A stretch of DNA of 64,000 bases. Origin: an uncultured Bacteroidales bacterium. Lineage in GTDB: Bacteria; Bacteroidota; Bacteroidia; Bacteroidales; FEN-979. Position 1 is the first letter of the stretch; every line of letters begins with the position of its first letter. Below the pieces are notes generated by a model. It searched no databases. It had not been told where the DNA came from and was given only the letters and a program-made list of their open reading frames with translations. The stretch is from contig CAISRB010000005.1 of NCBI GenBank assembly GCA_903887775.1, positions 144,773 to 208,772 on the forward strand, given 5' to 3'. A program made the translations under genes and the position numbers. Positions 46,145 to 54,456 of the stretch are shown piece after piece.

Positions 46145-47104
46145 ATGAAAGAATATACCAATTCCGGCTCCAAAGACACCCGATCAGGATTCGGAGAAGC
46201 CATGCATGAACTCGGAAAGACAAATCCCGATGTGGTGGCTCTCTGTGCAGACCTCACACCTTCAATGAAACTTGACGCTTTCGCAAGGGATTTCCCTGAC
46301 AGATTTATTGAAGTCGGCATTGCTGAGGCAAATATGATCTGCATTGCCGCCGGGCTTACGATAGGAGGAAAAATTCCGTTCACCGGCACGTTTGCCAATT
46401 TTTCGACTGCAAGGGTGTATGACCAGATCAGGCAGTCAGTGGCGTATTCAAACAAGAACGTTAAAATATGTGCTTCGCATGCCGGTATAACACTCGGTGA
46501 GGACGGGGCGACTCACCAGAATATGGAGGACCTGGGAATGATGAAAATGCTTCAGAACATGACGGTCATCAATCCCTGTGATTTCAACCAGACTAAAGCA
46601 GCAACACTGGCGATAGCAAAGTATGTCGGCCCGGTTTACCTGAGGTTCGGACGTCCCAAGGTTCCAAATTTCACACCGCCCGACCAACAATTTGAGATAG
46701 GGAAAGCCCTGGTCCTCAATGAAGGAACCGATGTCAGCATTTTTGCCACGGGCCACCTGGTCTGGAAGGCGCTTGAAGCCTGCCGAATACTTGGGGAGGA
46801 AGGGATCTCATCCGAAGTCATCAACATACATACCATTAAACCCTTGGATGATGAGGCGATACTGGCTTCCGTAAGAAAGACCGGCTGTGTGGTTACTGCC
46901 GAGGAGCATGAGAGAAATGGCGGACTGGGCGACAGCATTGCACAACTGCTGGCCAGGAAATATCCTTTACCGGTGGAAATGGTCGCTGTTGACGACTCAT
47001 TTGGAGAAAGCGGAACACCTGAGGAACTCATGAAAAAATTTGGTCTCGACACTCCCGATGTGATCAGAGCTGTAAAGGCAGTCATGGCAAGGAAGAAATC
47101 CTGA
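46145..47104 (+). CDS. Transketolase, C-terminal subunit
   Basis: A 319-residue protein equal to the pyrimidine-binding and C-terminal domains of transketolase. Family motifs are RFIEVGIAEANMICIAAG and THQNMEDLGMMK (with the His and Asp used in donor binding), and a C-terminal domain begins near residue 185. With the product of 43717-44562 it forms the complete enzyme. ATG 46145 follows the repeat tract. The separation from its partner by a VWA gene and repeats is unusual; co-expression may still come from read-through. Confidence 0.93.
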   Translation: MKEYTNSGSKDTRSGFGEAMHELGKTNPDVVALCADLTPSMKLDAFARDFPDRFIEVGIAEANMICIAAGLTIGGKIPFTGTFANFSTARVYDQIRQSVAYSNKNVKICASHAGITLGEDGATHQNMEDLGMMKMLQNMTVINPCDFNQTKAATLAIAKYVGPVYLRFGRPKVPNFTPPDQQFEIGKALVLNEGTDVSIFATGHLVWKALEACRILGEEGISSEVINIHTIKPLDDEAILASVRKTGCVVTAEEHERNGGLGDSIAQLLARKYPLPVEMVAVDDSFGESGTPEELMKKFGLDTPDVIRAVKAVMARKKS

Positions 47105-47106
47105 GG

Positions 47107-47754
47107 CTAGGCGGTTTTTTTGAAAAGCCTTTGAGTAAAGGCGATGATCATCGGAAGCAGGGAAATAAAGATGATGCCGAGGATGGCCAGGGTGAAATTG
47201 TTTTTAATTACAGGAATATTCCCGAAGAAATATCCCCCCATAGTAAATAATATTACCCAAAGAACATTTCCGAAGATACTGAAGCTGATGAACCTGAGGT
47301 AAGTCATCCTCCCGACACCGGCAACGAAGGGCGCAAAAGTTCTGATTATGGGCATGAATCTTGCAATAATAAGGGTCTTCCCGCCATGCTTTTCATAAAA
47401 CGCATGTGTTTTATCGAGGTATTCTCTTTTGATCAATCTGTAATTCTTTTCGTAAACTTTGTGGCCCAGGAATCTGCCGATGAAATAATTGGTGTTATCG
47501 CCTGAGAAAGCGGCAATTATCAGCAGGATTACCAATGGCAGCATCTGCAGGGGTTCGCCGGGCATGGCAGCTATCGCTCCGGCAGCAAACAGAAGGGAAT
47601 CACCTGGCAGGAAAGGAGTGACCACCAGGCCGGTTTCCATAAAAATGATCACGAACAATATCAGGTAAGCCCAGGTCTGATAATCGCTCACTATTTGAAG
47701 CAAGTGCTTGTCAATGTGCAGAATGAAATCAATAATATAACGGATAAATTCCAT
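47107..47754 (-). CDS. DedA-family membrane protein
   Basis: A 215-residue polytopic protein with the DedA signatures FMETGLVVTPFLPGDSLLF (reentrant, acidic residue), GDNTNYFIGRFLG and ARFMPIIRTFAPFVAGVGRM. DedA proteins act in membrane lipid (undecaprenyl phosphate or phospholipid) flipping and homeostasis. It converges on transketolase C with two bases between stops. A perfect -7 box lies at 47776-47783. Confidence 0.9.
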   Translation of the reverse strand: MEFIRYIIDFILHIDKHLLQIVSDYQTWAYLILFVIIFMETGLVVTPFLPGDSLLFAAGAIAAMPGEPLQMLPLVILLIIAAFSGDNTNYFIGRFLGHKVYEKNYRLIKREYLDKTHAFYEKHGGKTLIIARFMPIIRTFAPFVAGVGRMTYLRFISFSIFGNVLWVILFTMGGYFFGNIPVIKNNFTLAILGIIFISLLPMIIAFTQRLFKKTA

Positions 47755-47775
47755 GAGGGAGTTTTATAGGGAGGA

Positions 47776-47783
47776 CAAAGGTA
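47776..47783 (-). promoter_or_regulatory. -7 box TACCTTTG for dedA
   Basis: A perfect TAnnTTTG on the minus strand 22 bases before the ATG at 47754, in the 45-base gap after the antiporter stop. No TTG was found at 19-21 bases. Confidence 0.5.
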
Positions 47784-47799
47784 GCCGTTTTTTATTTCT

Positions 47800-49035
47800 T
47801 TATGGACTTTCACTTCCCTCGATGCGGATAAAGGCATCTTTCAGAAGGAAGGGTGTGATGAGGGTGGTAAGAAGGGCCATCACGACCAGAATTGAAAAAA
47901 CAGGTACGTCAATAAATCCTTTTTGAAGTGCGATGTTTGCAATAACCAGTTCCATGATCCCCCTTGCGTTCAGGCCCAAACCAATAGTGATCGATTTCAG
48001 GTTGTTAAATCCCGCAAGCCTTGAACCGAAATACCCGCCAAGGATTTTACTCAGGAAGGATGCTATAAGGACCACCGTAAGCAAAAGGCCGTTGGTCAGA
48101 GCCCCCGCATTAAACTGCACGCCCAGTATTGCAAAGAAAATGGGAGCCAGGAAACCCATCGTAAAACTTGCGGTTGAATGCTTAACCTGATCAAACTCGG
48201 ATTTCTCGAACAGGGTTCTCGGAAACAGCATGGCACCGAAAAACGCCCCGACAATAAAATGAAGGCCCAGTAATTCAGCAATGCTTGAAAAGATCAGAAC
48301 GAACAGGATGACCAGGGCAAATAAAGATTCCTTCCCTTTCAGATAATGCAGAAAGCGTTCCATCTTCGGATTCAGCGTGCTGACCCTGGCTTTCGAGATG
48401 CTGATCAGCCTGTACGCAATGACCAGGAATACAATGAACAGGATTACTTTTGCACTCGTAAACAGTATTGAAAAAGTCACATCTTCAAGTTTGCCTGAGC
48501 CCCCGTTGTAATCAAGAACGATACCCAATATCATCAGGGATACGATGTCGTTGAAAATGGCTGCAGAGATTATTCTCTGACCGACATCCGATTGCAGTTT
48601 CCCCAGGTCCATCAGTATCCTGATACTTACCGGTAACGCTGTGATGGCAATGCAAAGCCCGAGGAAGATCGTAAAAATATTGCTGAAATGAAAAAGATGT
48701 CCTATCAGGAGACCGCTCCCCAATGGAATTATAAAACCCAGAAGCGCGATCCAGAGATTCTTTCCCCTTATCGAATTCCTGATCTCTTCAGCCTCAATCT
48801 CCATACCGGCCATTAGTATCAGCAGGAATACACCCAGGTCGGCAATAGGCTTTATGTCTCCGACAACCGGAATTATGTTAAAGAGTGATGGACCAAGGAT
48901 CACACCGGCAAGCACTTCTCCTATCATCGCAGGCTGGCCAAGCCGTTCAGCAATTTCGCCTAAAATCTTAGCAGACAGCAAAAGGATCAGAAGGTTAACT
49001 ATGAATGGCAGCTGGGTGTGAAAAAGATGGAACAT
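47800..49035 (-). CDS. Cation:proton antiporter (CPA2/Kef type)
   Basis: A 411-residue protein with about twelve membrane segments and the Na_H_exchanger family pattern. It has GEVLAGVILGPS near the start, an ND-type motif AIFNDIVSLMIL in the middle, and GLNARGIMELVIANIAL. The C-terminal RCK/TrkA-N domain of full Kef proteins is absent, as in many CPA2 members of this length. It probably exchanges K+ or Na+ for H+ across the inner membrane. It is divergent from pnuC, with a -7 box at 49061-49068. Confidence 0.9.
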   Translation of the reverse strand: MFHLFHTQLPFIVNLLILLLSAKILGEIAERLGQPAMIGEVLAGVILGPSLFNIIPVVGDIKPIADLGVFLLILMAGMEIEAEEIRNSIRGKNLWIALLGFIIPLGSGLLIGHLFHFSNIFTIFLGLCIAITALPVSIRILMDLGKLQSDVGQRIISAAIFNDIVSLMILGIVLDYNGGSGKLEDVTFSILFTSAKVILFIVFLVIAYRLISISKARVSTLNPKMERFLHYLKGKESLFALVILFVLIFSSIAELLGLHFIVGAFFGAMLFPRTLFEKSEFDQVKHSTASFTMGFLAPIFFAILGVQFNAGALTNGLLLTVVLIASFLSKILGGYFGSRLAGFNNLKSITIGLGLNARGIMELVIANIALQKGFIDVPVFSILVVMALLTTLITPFLLKDAFIRIEGSESP

Positions 49036-49060
49036 AGTTTGACATGATCCTTTCGGGATG

Positions 49061-49068
49061 CAAAATTA
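49061..49068 (-). promoter_or_regulatory. -7 box TAATTTTG for the antiporter gene
   Basis: A perfect TAnnTTTG on the minus strand 25 bases before the ATG at 49035. It forms a back-to-back pair with the pnuC promoter. Confidence 0.5.
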
Positions 49069-49079
49069 GTCTTTTATCA

Positions 49080-49109
49080 TTTGCAAACCGTTGTATTAAT
49101 TTACCTTTG
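49080..49109 (+). promoter_or_regulatory. Promoter for pnuC-nadR
   Basis: TTTG (49080-49083), an 18-base spacer and a perfect TACCTTTG (49102-49109). It ends five bases before the GTG at 49114, so the transcript may be almost leaderless. There is no room for a riboswitch. Confidence 0.65.
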
Positions 49110-49113
49110 CCCG

Positions 49114-49722
49114 GTGAATCAGGACTTTTTAATCAATTTCGGTTTTTTTCAGACTTCTGTTGTTGAACTTTCTGCTGTTTTATCCGGCCTGGTCAGTGTA
49201 TGGCTTGTCAAGAAAGAAAATGTATGGGCTTTCCCCATCGGAGGAGTCAGTGTACTTCTGTCGGCATACATTTATTTCAAAGGCAATATATATGCCAATG
49301 CAGGGATCAACCTTTTTTACTTCATCATGAATATTTATGGCTGGTATAACTGGCTCAGGAAAACTGACGGGGATAAACATATTATGATCACTGCATGCAG
49401 CCGGAAGGAAATGCAGTTCTATGTAGTCCTCATCATCGTTATATTCTTCAGCCTGTGGTACCTCCTGAATAAGATGCCTTATAATCAATATGCCGTTTAT
49501 GATGCATTTACATCTTCTCTGTACGTAATTGCCATGTGGCTCATGGCGAGGAAGAAAATTCAGCACTGGCCTCTCTGGATCATCGGGGATGCGGTCATGA
49601 TCATGCTCTGCATTTTTCTGAAGTGGTATTTTCTGGGCTTCCAGTACCTTGTGTATACTGTAATTGCTTCTCTGGGCTGGATGGAATGGAAATATAAAGT
49701 AAAGGGTACACAAACTTATTAA
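49114..49722 (+). CDS. pnuC: PnuC-type nicotinamide riboside transporter
   Basis: A 202-residue membrane protein of the PnuC family. It has about seven hydrophobic segments, the motif VWLVKKENVWAFPIGGVSVLL and the pore-type loop FYFIMNIYGWYNW. The GTG at 49114 is the best start, since the upstream frame from 49081 overlaps the promoter. PnuC takes up nicotinamide riboside. It is followed two bases later by a kinase gene, giving a complete salvage pair. A PnuT-type thiamine transporter is a possible alternative, but the kinase argues for the vitamin B3 role. Confidence 0.85.
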   Translation: MNQDFLINFGFFQTSVVELSAVLSGLVSVWLVKKENVWAFPIGGVSVLLSAYIYFKGNIYANAGINLFYFIMNIYGWYNWLRKTDGDKHIMITACSRKEMQFYVVLIIVIFFSLWYLLNKMPYNQYAVYDAFTSSLYVIAMWLMARKKIQHWPLWIIGDAVMIMLCIFLKWYFLGFQYLVYTVIASLGWMEWKYKVKGTQTY

Positions 49723-49724
49723 AT

Positions 49725-50252
49725 TTGGATAAACTCCGGAAAATAGCGATCACAGGTCCCGAATCAACAGGAAAATCAATGCTTGCCGCTGACCTGGCGA
49801 AGTTTTACGGGACCAGCTGGGTGCCTGAATATGCCCGTGAATACCTTGAACAGAAGGGACCGGTTTATGTGGAAGAGGATATTCTTAAAATAGCCAGGGG
49901 TCAGCTTGAAAGAGAATCGGAAGCAGCAGCAAAAGCAAGTCAATTTCTTTTTTGCGACACGGAATTTATTGTCACCAAAATCTGGAGCGAGTTCAAATAC
50001 CATCGTTGCCATCCATGGATAACCCGTCAGGTCGAACACCATGCCTATGATCTTTATTTGCTGTGTGATATTGATCTGCCATGGCAGTCTGATCCGTTAA
50101 GGGAGCATCCTGGCTTGAGAAAAGAGCTTTTTAAACTGTTTTACGATGAGTTAAGCTCGAGAGGTTTCCCGTTTTTTGTGATTGATGGTTTGAACCACGA
50201 CAGGCTGAACAATGCGGTCAGAAATATCACTGACTATTTTAAAATTAAATAA
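49725..50252 (+). CDS. NadR-type nicotinamide riboside kinase
   Basis: A 175-residue protein that matches the kinase domain of NadR, with P-loop GPESTGKS (9-16), EYAREYLE, and ITDYF at the end. It lacks the NMN adenylyltransferase and repressor parts of enterobacterial NadR. It would phosphorylate imported nicotinamide riboside to NMN. Initiation looks like TTG 49725 (KLRKIAITGPESTGKS); no ATG precedes the P-loop. It is the second gene after PnuC. Confidence 0.88.
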   Translation: MDKLRKIAITGPESTGKSMLAADLAKFYGTSWVPEYAREYLEQKGPVYVEEDILKIARGQLERESEAAAKASQFLFCDTEFIVTKIWSEFKYHRCHPWITRQVEHHAYDLYLLCDIDLPWQSDPLREHPGLRKELFKLFYDELSSRGFPFFVIDGLNHDRLNNAVRNITDYFKIK

Positions 50253-50256
50253 ATTT

Positions 50257-50283
50257 ATGGCTGCGAAAGATTGTAACTCTTGA
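50257..50283 (+). CDS. Possible 8-codon leader ORF before the glycosyltransferase
   Basis: ATG GCT GCG AAA GAT TGT AAC TCT TGA reads MAAKDCNS. Its TGA overlaps the TTG start of the next gene (TTGA), so ribosomes could re-initiate. No SD sequence is visible. Expression is unproven, and this could be chance. Confidence 0.2.
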   Translation: MAAKDCNS

Positions 50284-51461
50284 ATCCTGCATTGAAAATA
50301 CTTTTTGTGCCCCGATGGTACCCCTGCCTCACTGATCCCATGCCGGGTCTGTTTATTCAGCGACAGGCTGAAGCCCTGGCAAAAAAATATTCAGTTCAGG
50401 TTATTTCAGTTCATCCTGATCCTGCCTGCACAAAAAAATATGAAATTGTTAATTCCATCGAAAAATCAGTGAAGGTATGTCGTGTTTATTACAGGACTAT
50501 TCAGAACCTCCCTGCTTTTTCGAAGCTGGTCAACTTTTTCCATTACGTAAAGGCACATCATCTGGGGTACATGAGCCTTGAACCTTTTTCTGCGGATATC
50601 ATTAACGGGCATATCCTTACCCGTGAAATTTTCTTTGCATGGTACATGGCTGGGAAACAAAATCGTCCTTATGTCATTTCCGAGCACTGGTCCAGGTATT
50701 TTCCTGCGAACGGAACATATCATGGCCTGTTCAGGAAGTGGCTGACAGGTTTTCTGATCAAAAAATCCTCAGGGCTTATTGCTGTAAGTGATTCCCTGGC
50801 AATGGCCATGAAAGCTGTTAACCTTGTTCATCGAAACACAGTAGTTGTCCCTAATCTTGTTGATGTCTCCGTATTTATCCCGCCAATTAATAAACCTGCT
50901 CAGGAAAAGGCCGTGATAATGCATGTTTCCTGCTTTGAAGACAAATCCAAAAATATTTCAGGCTTTCTTGAGGCCATTGCCGGCTTGTATAAACAACGTT
51001 CAGATTTTCGTGTGATCCTGGTTGGCGACGGGCCCGATTACCTTGCAATGCGAAAATTTGCCTTCAGCCTGGGGCTGAATGACGCCCAGGTTGAATTTAC
51101 AGGGTTAAAACAACACTCTGAACTTATCATGCTCTACCAGACAGCCTCTTTTGTTGTGCAGACAAGCAGGTACGAGACTTTTGGCACAGTAGTCATCGAA
51201 GCCCTGTCCTGCGGCCTCCCGGTTGTTTCCACCAATACAGGTGTCGCAGCATCGGTCATTAACGACAGTAACGGAATTATTATTCAACAATCGTCGGTTA
51301 ATGAAATTGTTATGGCGATTAAACATATGCTGAATATTTATTCTACCTTTGACAGTCGGAAACTACATGAATCTGTTGCCGGTAATTTTTCTGAGGATGC
51401 CATATCAGAACAACTTACCGGTATATACCTTGAAATTATCAATACATGGCGAAAGGATTGA
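50280..51461 (+). CDS. Glycosyltransferase family 4
   Basis: A 393-residue GT-B glycosyltransferase. N-terminal LFVPRWYPCLTDPMPGLFIQRQAEAL fits GT4 capsule and exopolysaccharide enzymes. The C-terminal half has the donor-site pattern SRYETFGTVVIEALSCGLPVV, containing the conserved E-x7-E. The start appears to be TTG 50280, since the next in-frame ATG is at residue 21. It opens a glycan cluster with the formyltransferase/propeller protein (16-base overlap) and the flippase. Sugar and acceptor are unknown. Confidence 0.87.
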   Translation: MNPALKILFVPRWYPCLTDPMPGLFIQRQAEALAKKYSVQVISVHPDPACTKKYEIVNSIEKSVKVCRVYYRTIQNLPAFSKLVNFFHYVKAHHLGYMSLEPFSADIINGHILTREIFFAWYMAGKQNRPYVISEHWSRYFPANGTYHGLFRKWLTGFLIKKSSGLIAVSDSLAMAMKAVNLVHRNTVVVPNLVDVSVFIPPINKPAQEKAVIMHVSCFEDKSKNISGFLEAIAGLYKQRSDFRVILVGDGPDYLAMRKFAFSLGLNDAQVEFTGLKQHSELIMLYQTASFVVQTSRYETFGTVVIEALSCGLPVVSTNTGVAASVINDSNGIIIQQSSVNEIVMAIKHMLNIYSTFDSRKLHESVAGNFSEDAISEQLTGIYLEIINTWRKD

Positions 51462-53116
51462 AATTCGGGGTGATGTGCTCGGGTACTGCTTTTCAGAAAT
51501 GGCAGGCTGAAGCAATTCATCTTCTCCGGGAAAATGATCATGAGCTGTCTCTCCTTATTATTGATGGACGGGTTTCTCAGGCTCAGGAAGATGAAAAACC
51601 TGGCAGGGCAAGGCATAAATACTCATTTCTCTGGAGACTGGCAAACAGATTCTTGTTCAAGCATGAACAGAAAGCGATCGTGGAAATGGAACCCGAACTC
51701 CATAATATCACACGCAGAGTTTGTTGGGTAACTGAACAAAATTTTTCTGAATACTTCCATGAGGATGACCTTAAGGCAATCAAATCAGCCAACCTTGATT
51801 TTATTCTTCGTTTCGGATTCAATATTATTCGCGGTGAAATACTAAATGCCGCGACATATGGTGTTTGGTCTTTTCATCATGATGATGAAAATAAATACCG
51901 TGGAGGCCCTCCCGGGTTCTGGCCAATTATGAAGAATGACTCTGTCAGCGGCGCAGTTATGCAGCGTCTTACCGACAGACTTGATGCAGGCATCATTCTG
52001 AAAAAAGCATGGCTTAAGACCCTCCTGCATTCATACAGGACAAACCTGGATGTATTATTGTTCGTGTCTTCAGCATGGCCGTCAGATATTGCAAATCAGA
52101 TAATTGCAAAAGGATACGATGCAGTGCGTCCTTCAGGGACATCGGCTCCGATTTATAAAGTTCCGGGCAATTTTACCATGTTTATCTTCCTTCTCAAACT
52201 GTTCAGGAACAGAATAGTTTTTTACTGGAACGATCTCTTCCGGGCCGAGAGATGGAATATCGGCATTATTAACCGATCCGTGCAGGAACTTGTTTTTTCG
52301 AATACTGAAGTCCGTCGAGAAGATGTATTGTGGATGAGGGAAAGAAGTTCCCGTAACTATTTTGCTGACCCGGCCGGATTTATTGAGGAAAATAAGGTCC
52401 ATATCCTGATGGAGGACTATTCATACTCTAAGAACAAGGCCCATATCTCAGAGGCAGTTTATGATCCGTACTCGAACAGTTTCTCAGTGCCGCTTAAATC
52501 GATCGAAAGCAAAGAACATCTGTCTTATCCGTTTATCTTCGTCCACGGAGAGAACATCTACTGTCTGCCGGAGTCTTACAGGTATGGTTATATAGGTTTA
52601 TACAAACGAAATTATTCGGAAGGAATTTTTGTTGAGGACCATGTTCTGCTGGATCATATTGATGCGGTTGATCCCACATTGATAAATCATCACGACAAAT
52701 GGTGGCTGTTCCTTACCCTTAGGAAATATTCCAATACCCATCTTTATATTTATTATGCGGATGAACTTGATGGGGAATACAAACCTCATCCGGCCAACCC
52801 GGTCAAAATAGATATCCGGTCTGCAAGACCTGCCGGCTTGCCTTTTATTCATGAAGGACAGCTTTACAGGCCGGCGCAGGATTGTTCGGAATCCTATGGA
52901 AAAAGGGTTGCAATCAACAGGATCGTCAAACTCACGGAGACGGAATTTGATGAAGAATTTGTGAAATATATCGGGCCTTTGAAGAATTCCAGATATACTA
53001 AAGGCTTTCATACGGTATTTGGCCTTGGCCGGTTTACACTGATCGATGCCAAACGCAGCAAATTCAATTTCTCCCATTTCGGCCGCCAGGCCCGTCATAA
53101 ATTCAGGAAACACTAA
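51446..53116 (+). CDS. Formyltransferase-like / five-bladed beta-propeller glycan fusion
   Basis: A 556-residue protein. Residues 5-235 have the formyl-transferase fold with a variant active-site loop SFHHDDENKYRGG (142-154): His144 is kept, the usual Asn before it is Ser142, and Asp180 lies in TDRLDAG. Residues about 290-540 resemble the five-bladed propeller found in glucosamine inositolphosphorylceramide transferase-like bacterial proteins (NYFADPAGFIEE, YPFIFVHGENIYC, DPTLINHHDKWWLF). The fusion likely modifies an amino sugar, or transfers one, in the glycan made by this cluster; that is inference. It overlaps the GT4 gene by 16 bases. Confidence 0.78.
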   Translation: MAKGLKFGVMCSGTAFQKWQAEAIHLLRENDHELSLLIIDGRVSQAQEDEKPGRARHKYSFLWRLANRFLFKHEQKAIVEMEPELHNITRRVCWVTEQNFSEYFHEDDLKAIKSANLDFILRFGFNIIRGEILNAATYGVWSFHHDDENKYRGGPPGFWPIMKNDSVSGAVMQRLTDRLDAGIILKKAWLKTLLHSYRTNLDVLLFVSSAWPSDIANQIIAKGYDAVRPSGTSAPIYKVPGNFTMFIFLLKLFRNRIVFYWNDLFRAERWNIGIINRSVQELVFSNTEVRREDVLWMRERSSRNYFADPAGFIEENKVHILMEDYSYSKNKAHISEAVYDPYSNSFSVPLKSIESKEHLSYPFIFVHGENIYCLPESYRYGYIGLYKRNYSEGIFVEDHVLLDHIDAVDPTLINHHDKWWLFLTLRKYSNTHLYIYYADELDGEYKPHPANPVKIDIRSARPAGLPFIHEGQLYRPAQDCSESYGKRVAINRIVKLTETEFDEEFVKYIGPLKNSRYTKGFHTVFGLGRFTLIDAKRSKFNFSHFGRQARHKFRKH

Positions 53117-53124
53117 GGATCCGG

Positions 53125-54456
53125 ATGTTCAGAAACATCATTGGCACTATCGGGACCCGTGTGATCAGCGCATTCCTGACATTGCTGATCAGCGTTCTTA
53201 ATGCCCGTTTACTTGGTACAGCCAATGTTGGAACGATCTCGCTTATTGTTCTCTCGGTAACATTTATTCAGTTGTTCAACAACTTTATCGGAGGGGGTGC
53301 CCTGGTCTACATGACCCCGAGGGCAGGGTTTTTAAAACTGTTTGTCCTAAGCTATGCCTGGATATTGGGTGTTACCATTCTGGCGACATTCTTCTTTGAA
53401 ATTATAGGCACCTTGGCAAAGCAGCTCGGGGTAATTCCACAGCTCGAAGTAATTCCACAGGGGTACTTTGTTGAGGTCCTTTTTCTCGCTTTGGTGATGT
53501 CATTTACATCGGCAAACTACATGCTGCTTCTTGGCAAGGAAAAAGTCAAAACCTTCAATATCTTAACCCTTGTTCAGATCATTGTTCTTATTGCCTGCCT
53601 GCTTGCAGCTGTCTACCTGTTTCATGTCAGGACCGTGATGGCTTATTACTGGGCCATACTGATCTCATTCCTGTTTTCTTATTTTTTCAGCCTGTTGCCC
53701 TTGCTGAAATACTTTAAGGCGGAACCATTGAAAGACCTGAAACCGATTTTTCATGCAATGATGCAATTTGGGACATATGCCCAGTTTGGCAACATCTTCC
53801 AGCTCTTGAATTACCGTATTGGTTATTATATGGTCGAAGTATGGTTCGGCAGGGCTGCCCTGGGCGTTATGTCAACCGGTTTCCAGATTGCCGAAGGCCT
53901 CTGGATCATCAGCCGAAGCCTGGCCCTGGTACAGTTCACCCGCATATCCAATGCCATGGATTTCAACTACAGTGTGCGACTTACCCTGATACTGTCAAAG
54001 ATAACTCTTGTCGTGACAACAATTGCATTACTTTGCCTGCTGGCTTTGCCTGAATCTTTTTACAGGCTGATATACTTCCATCATGAATTCGGAATGGTCA
54101 GGATCGTTATCGCCTGTCTTGGAATTGGCATTGTCACCCTGAGTTTCTCAATGATTTTAAGCCATTTCTTCTCAGGTATCAACAAACCATATCATAATAT
54201 GATCAGCTCTGCAATAGGCCTGGTTTTTACAGTGGGGCTCGGTTTGCTGATCGTTCCCCGCTACGGAATACTGGGTGCAGCCGCCACAGCATCCGTATCA
54301 TACACCATTTCAACAATTTACCAGCTTATTGTATTCATCCGGATGACTAACCTGAAAGCCAGGGATTTTCTTCTGACCGGTGCAGAGATTAAATTGCTTA
54401 TAGGAGAGGTAAGGAAACTGTCATTGAAAAGTGAAATACAGAAGATCATTCAATAA
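53125..54456 (+). CDS. Polysaccharide flippase (Wzx/MATE-like)
   Basis: A 443-residue polytopic protein with about twelve hydrophobic segments in the layout of oligosaccharide flippases. Notable stretches are GTRVISAFLTLLISVLNARLLGT at the start and LGAAATASVSYTISTIYQL near the end. It would move lipid-linked glycan repeat units across the inner membrane. It follows the formyltransferase/propeller gene by eight bases. Its stop overlaps the convergent beta-helix gene by eleven bases. An 18-base tandem repeat (53425-53460) encodes LGVIPQ-LEVIPQ. Confidence 0.87.
   Translation: MFRNIIGTIGTRVISAFLTLLISVLNARLLGTANVGTISLIVLSVTFIQLFNNFIGGGALVYMTPRAGFLKLFVLSYAWILGVTILATFFFEIIGTLAKQLGVIPQLEVIPQGYFVEVLFLALVMSFTSANYMLLLGKEKVKTFNILTLVQIIVLIACLLAAVYLFHVRTVMAYYWAILISFLFSYFFSLLPLLKYFKAEPLKDLKPIFHAMMQFGTYAQFGNIFQLLNYRIGYYMVEVWFGRAALGVMSTGFQIAEGLWIISRSLALVQFTRISNAMDFNYSVRLTLILSKITLVVTTIALLCLLALPESFYRLIYFHHEFGMVRIVIACLGIGIVTLSFSMILSHFFSGINKPYHNMISSAIGLVFTVGLGLLIVPRYGILGAAATASVSYTISTIYQLIVFIRMTNLKARDFLLTGAEIKLLIGEVRKLSLKSEIQKIIQ
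53425..53460 (+). repeat. 18-bp tandem duplication inside the flippase
   Basis: CTCGGGGTAATTCCACAG and CTCGAAGTAATTCCACAG are adjacent copies differing at two bases. In-frame, they encode LGVIPQ and LEVIPQ in a periplasmic or cytoplasmic loop, so the duplication is recent and tolerated. Confidence 0.85.

Noticed and set aside
45688-46455. Minus-strand frame across the VWA/transketolase C junction
   Set aside because: It runs antisense to two well-supported genes and through the GCGAAAA repeat tract, so it is a by-product of open frames there.
43717-47104. Transketolase broken by a frameshift or pseudogene formation
   Set aside because: Each half has complete domain boundaries and its own start and stop, and split transketolases are known to work; the gene between is intact.
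49036-49113. Riboswitch upstream of pnuC (thiamine or NAD type)
   Set aside because: Only 78 bases separate the divergent genes and the promoter ends five bases before the start, so there is no space for a leader RNA.
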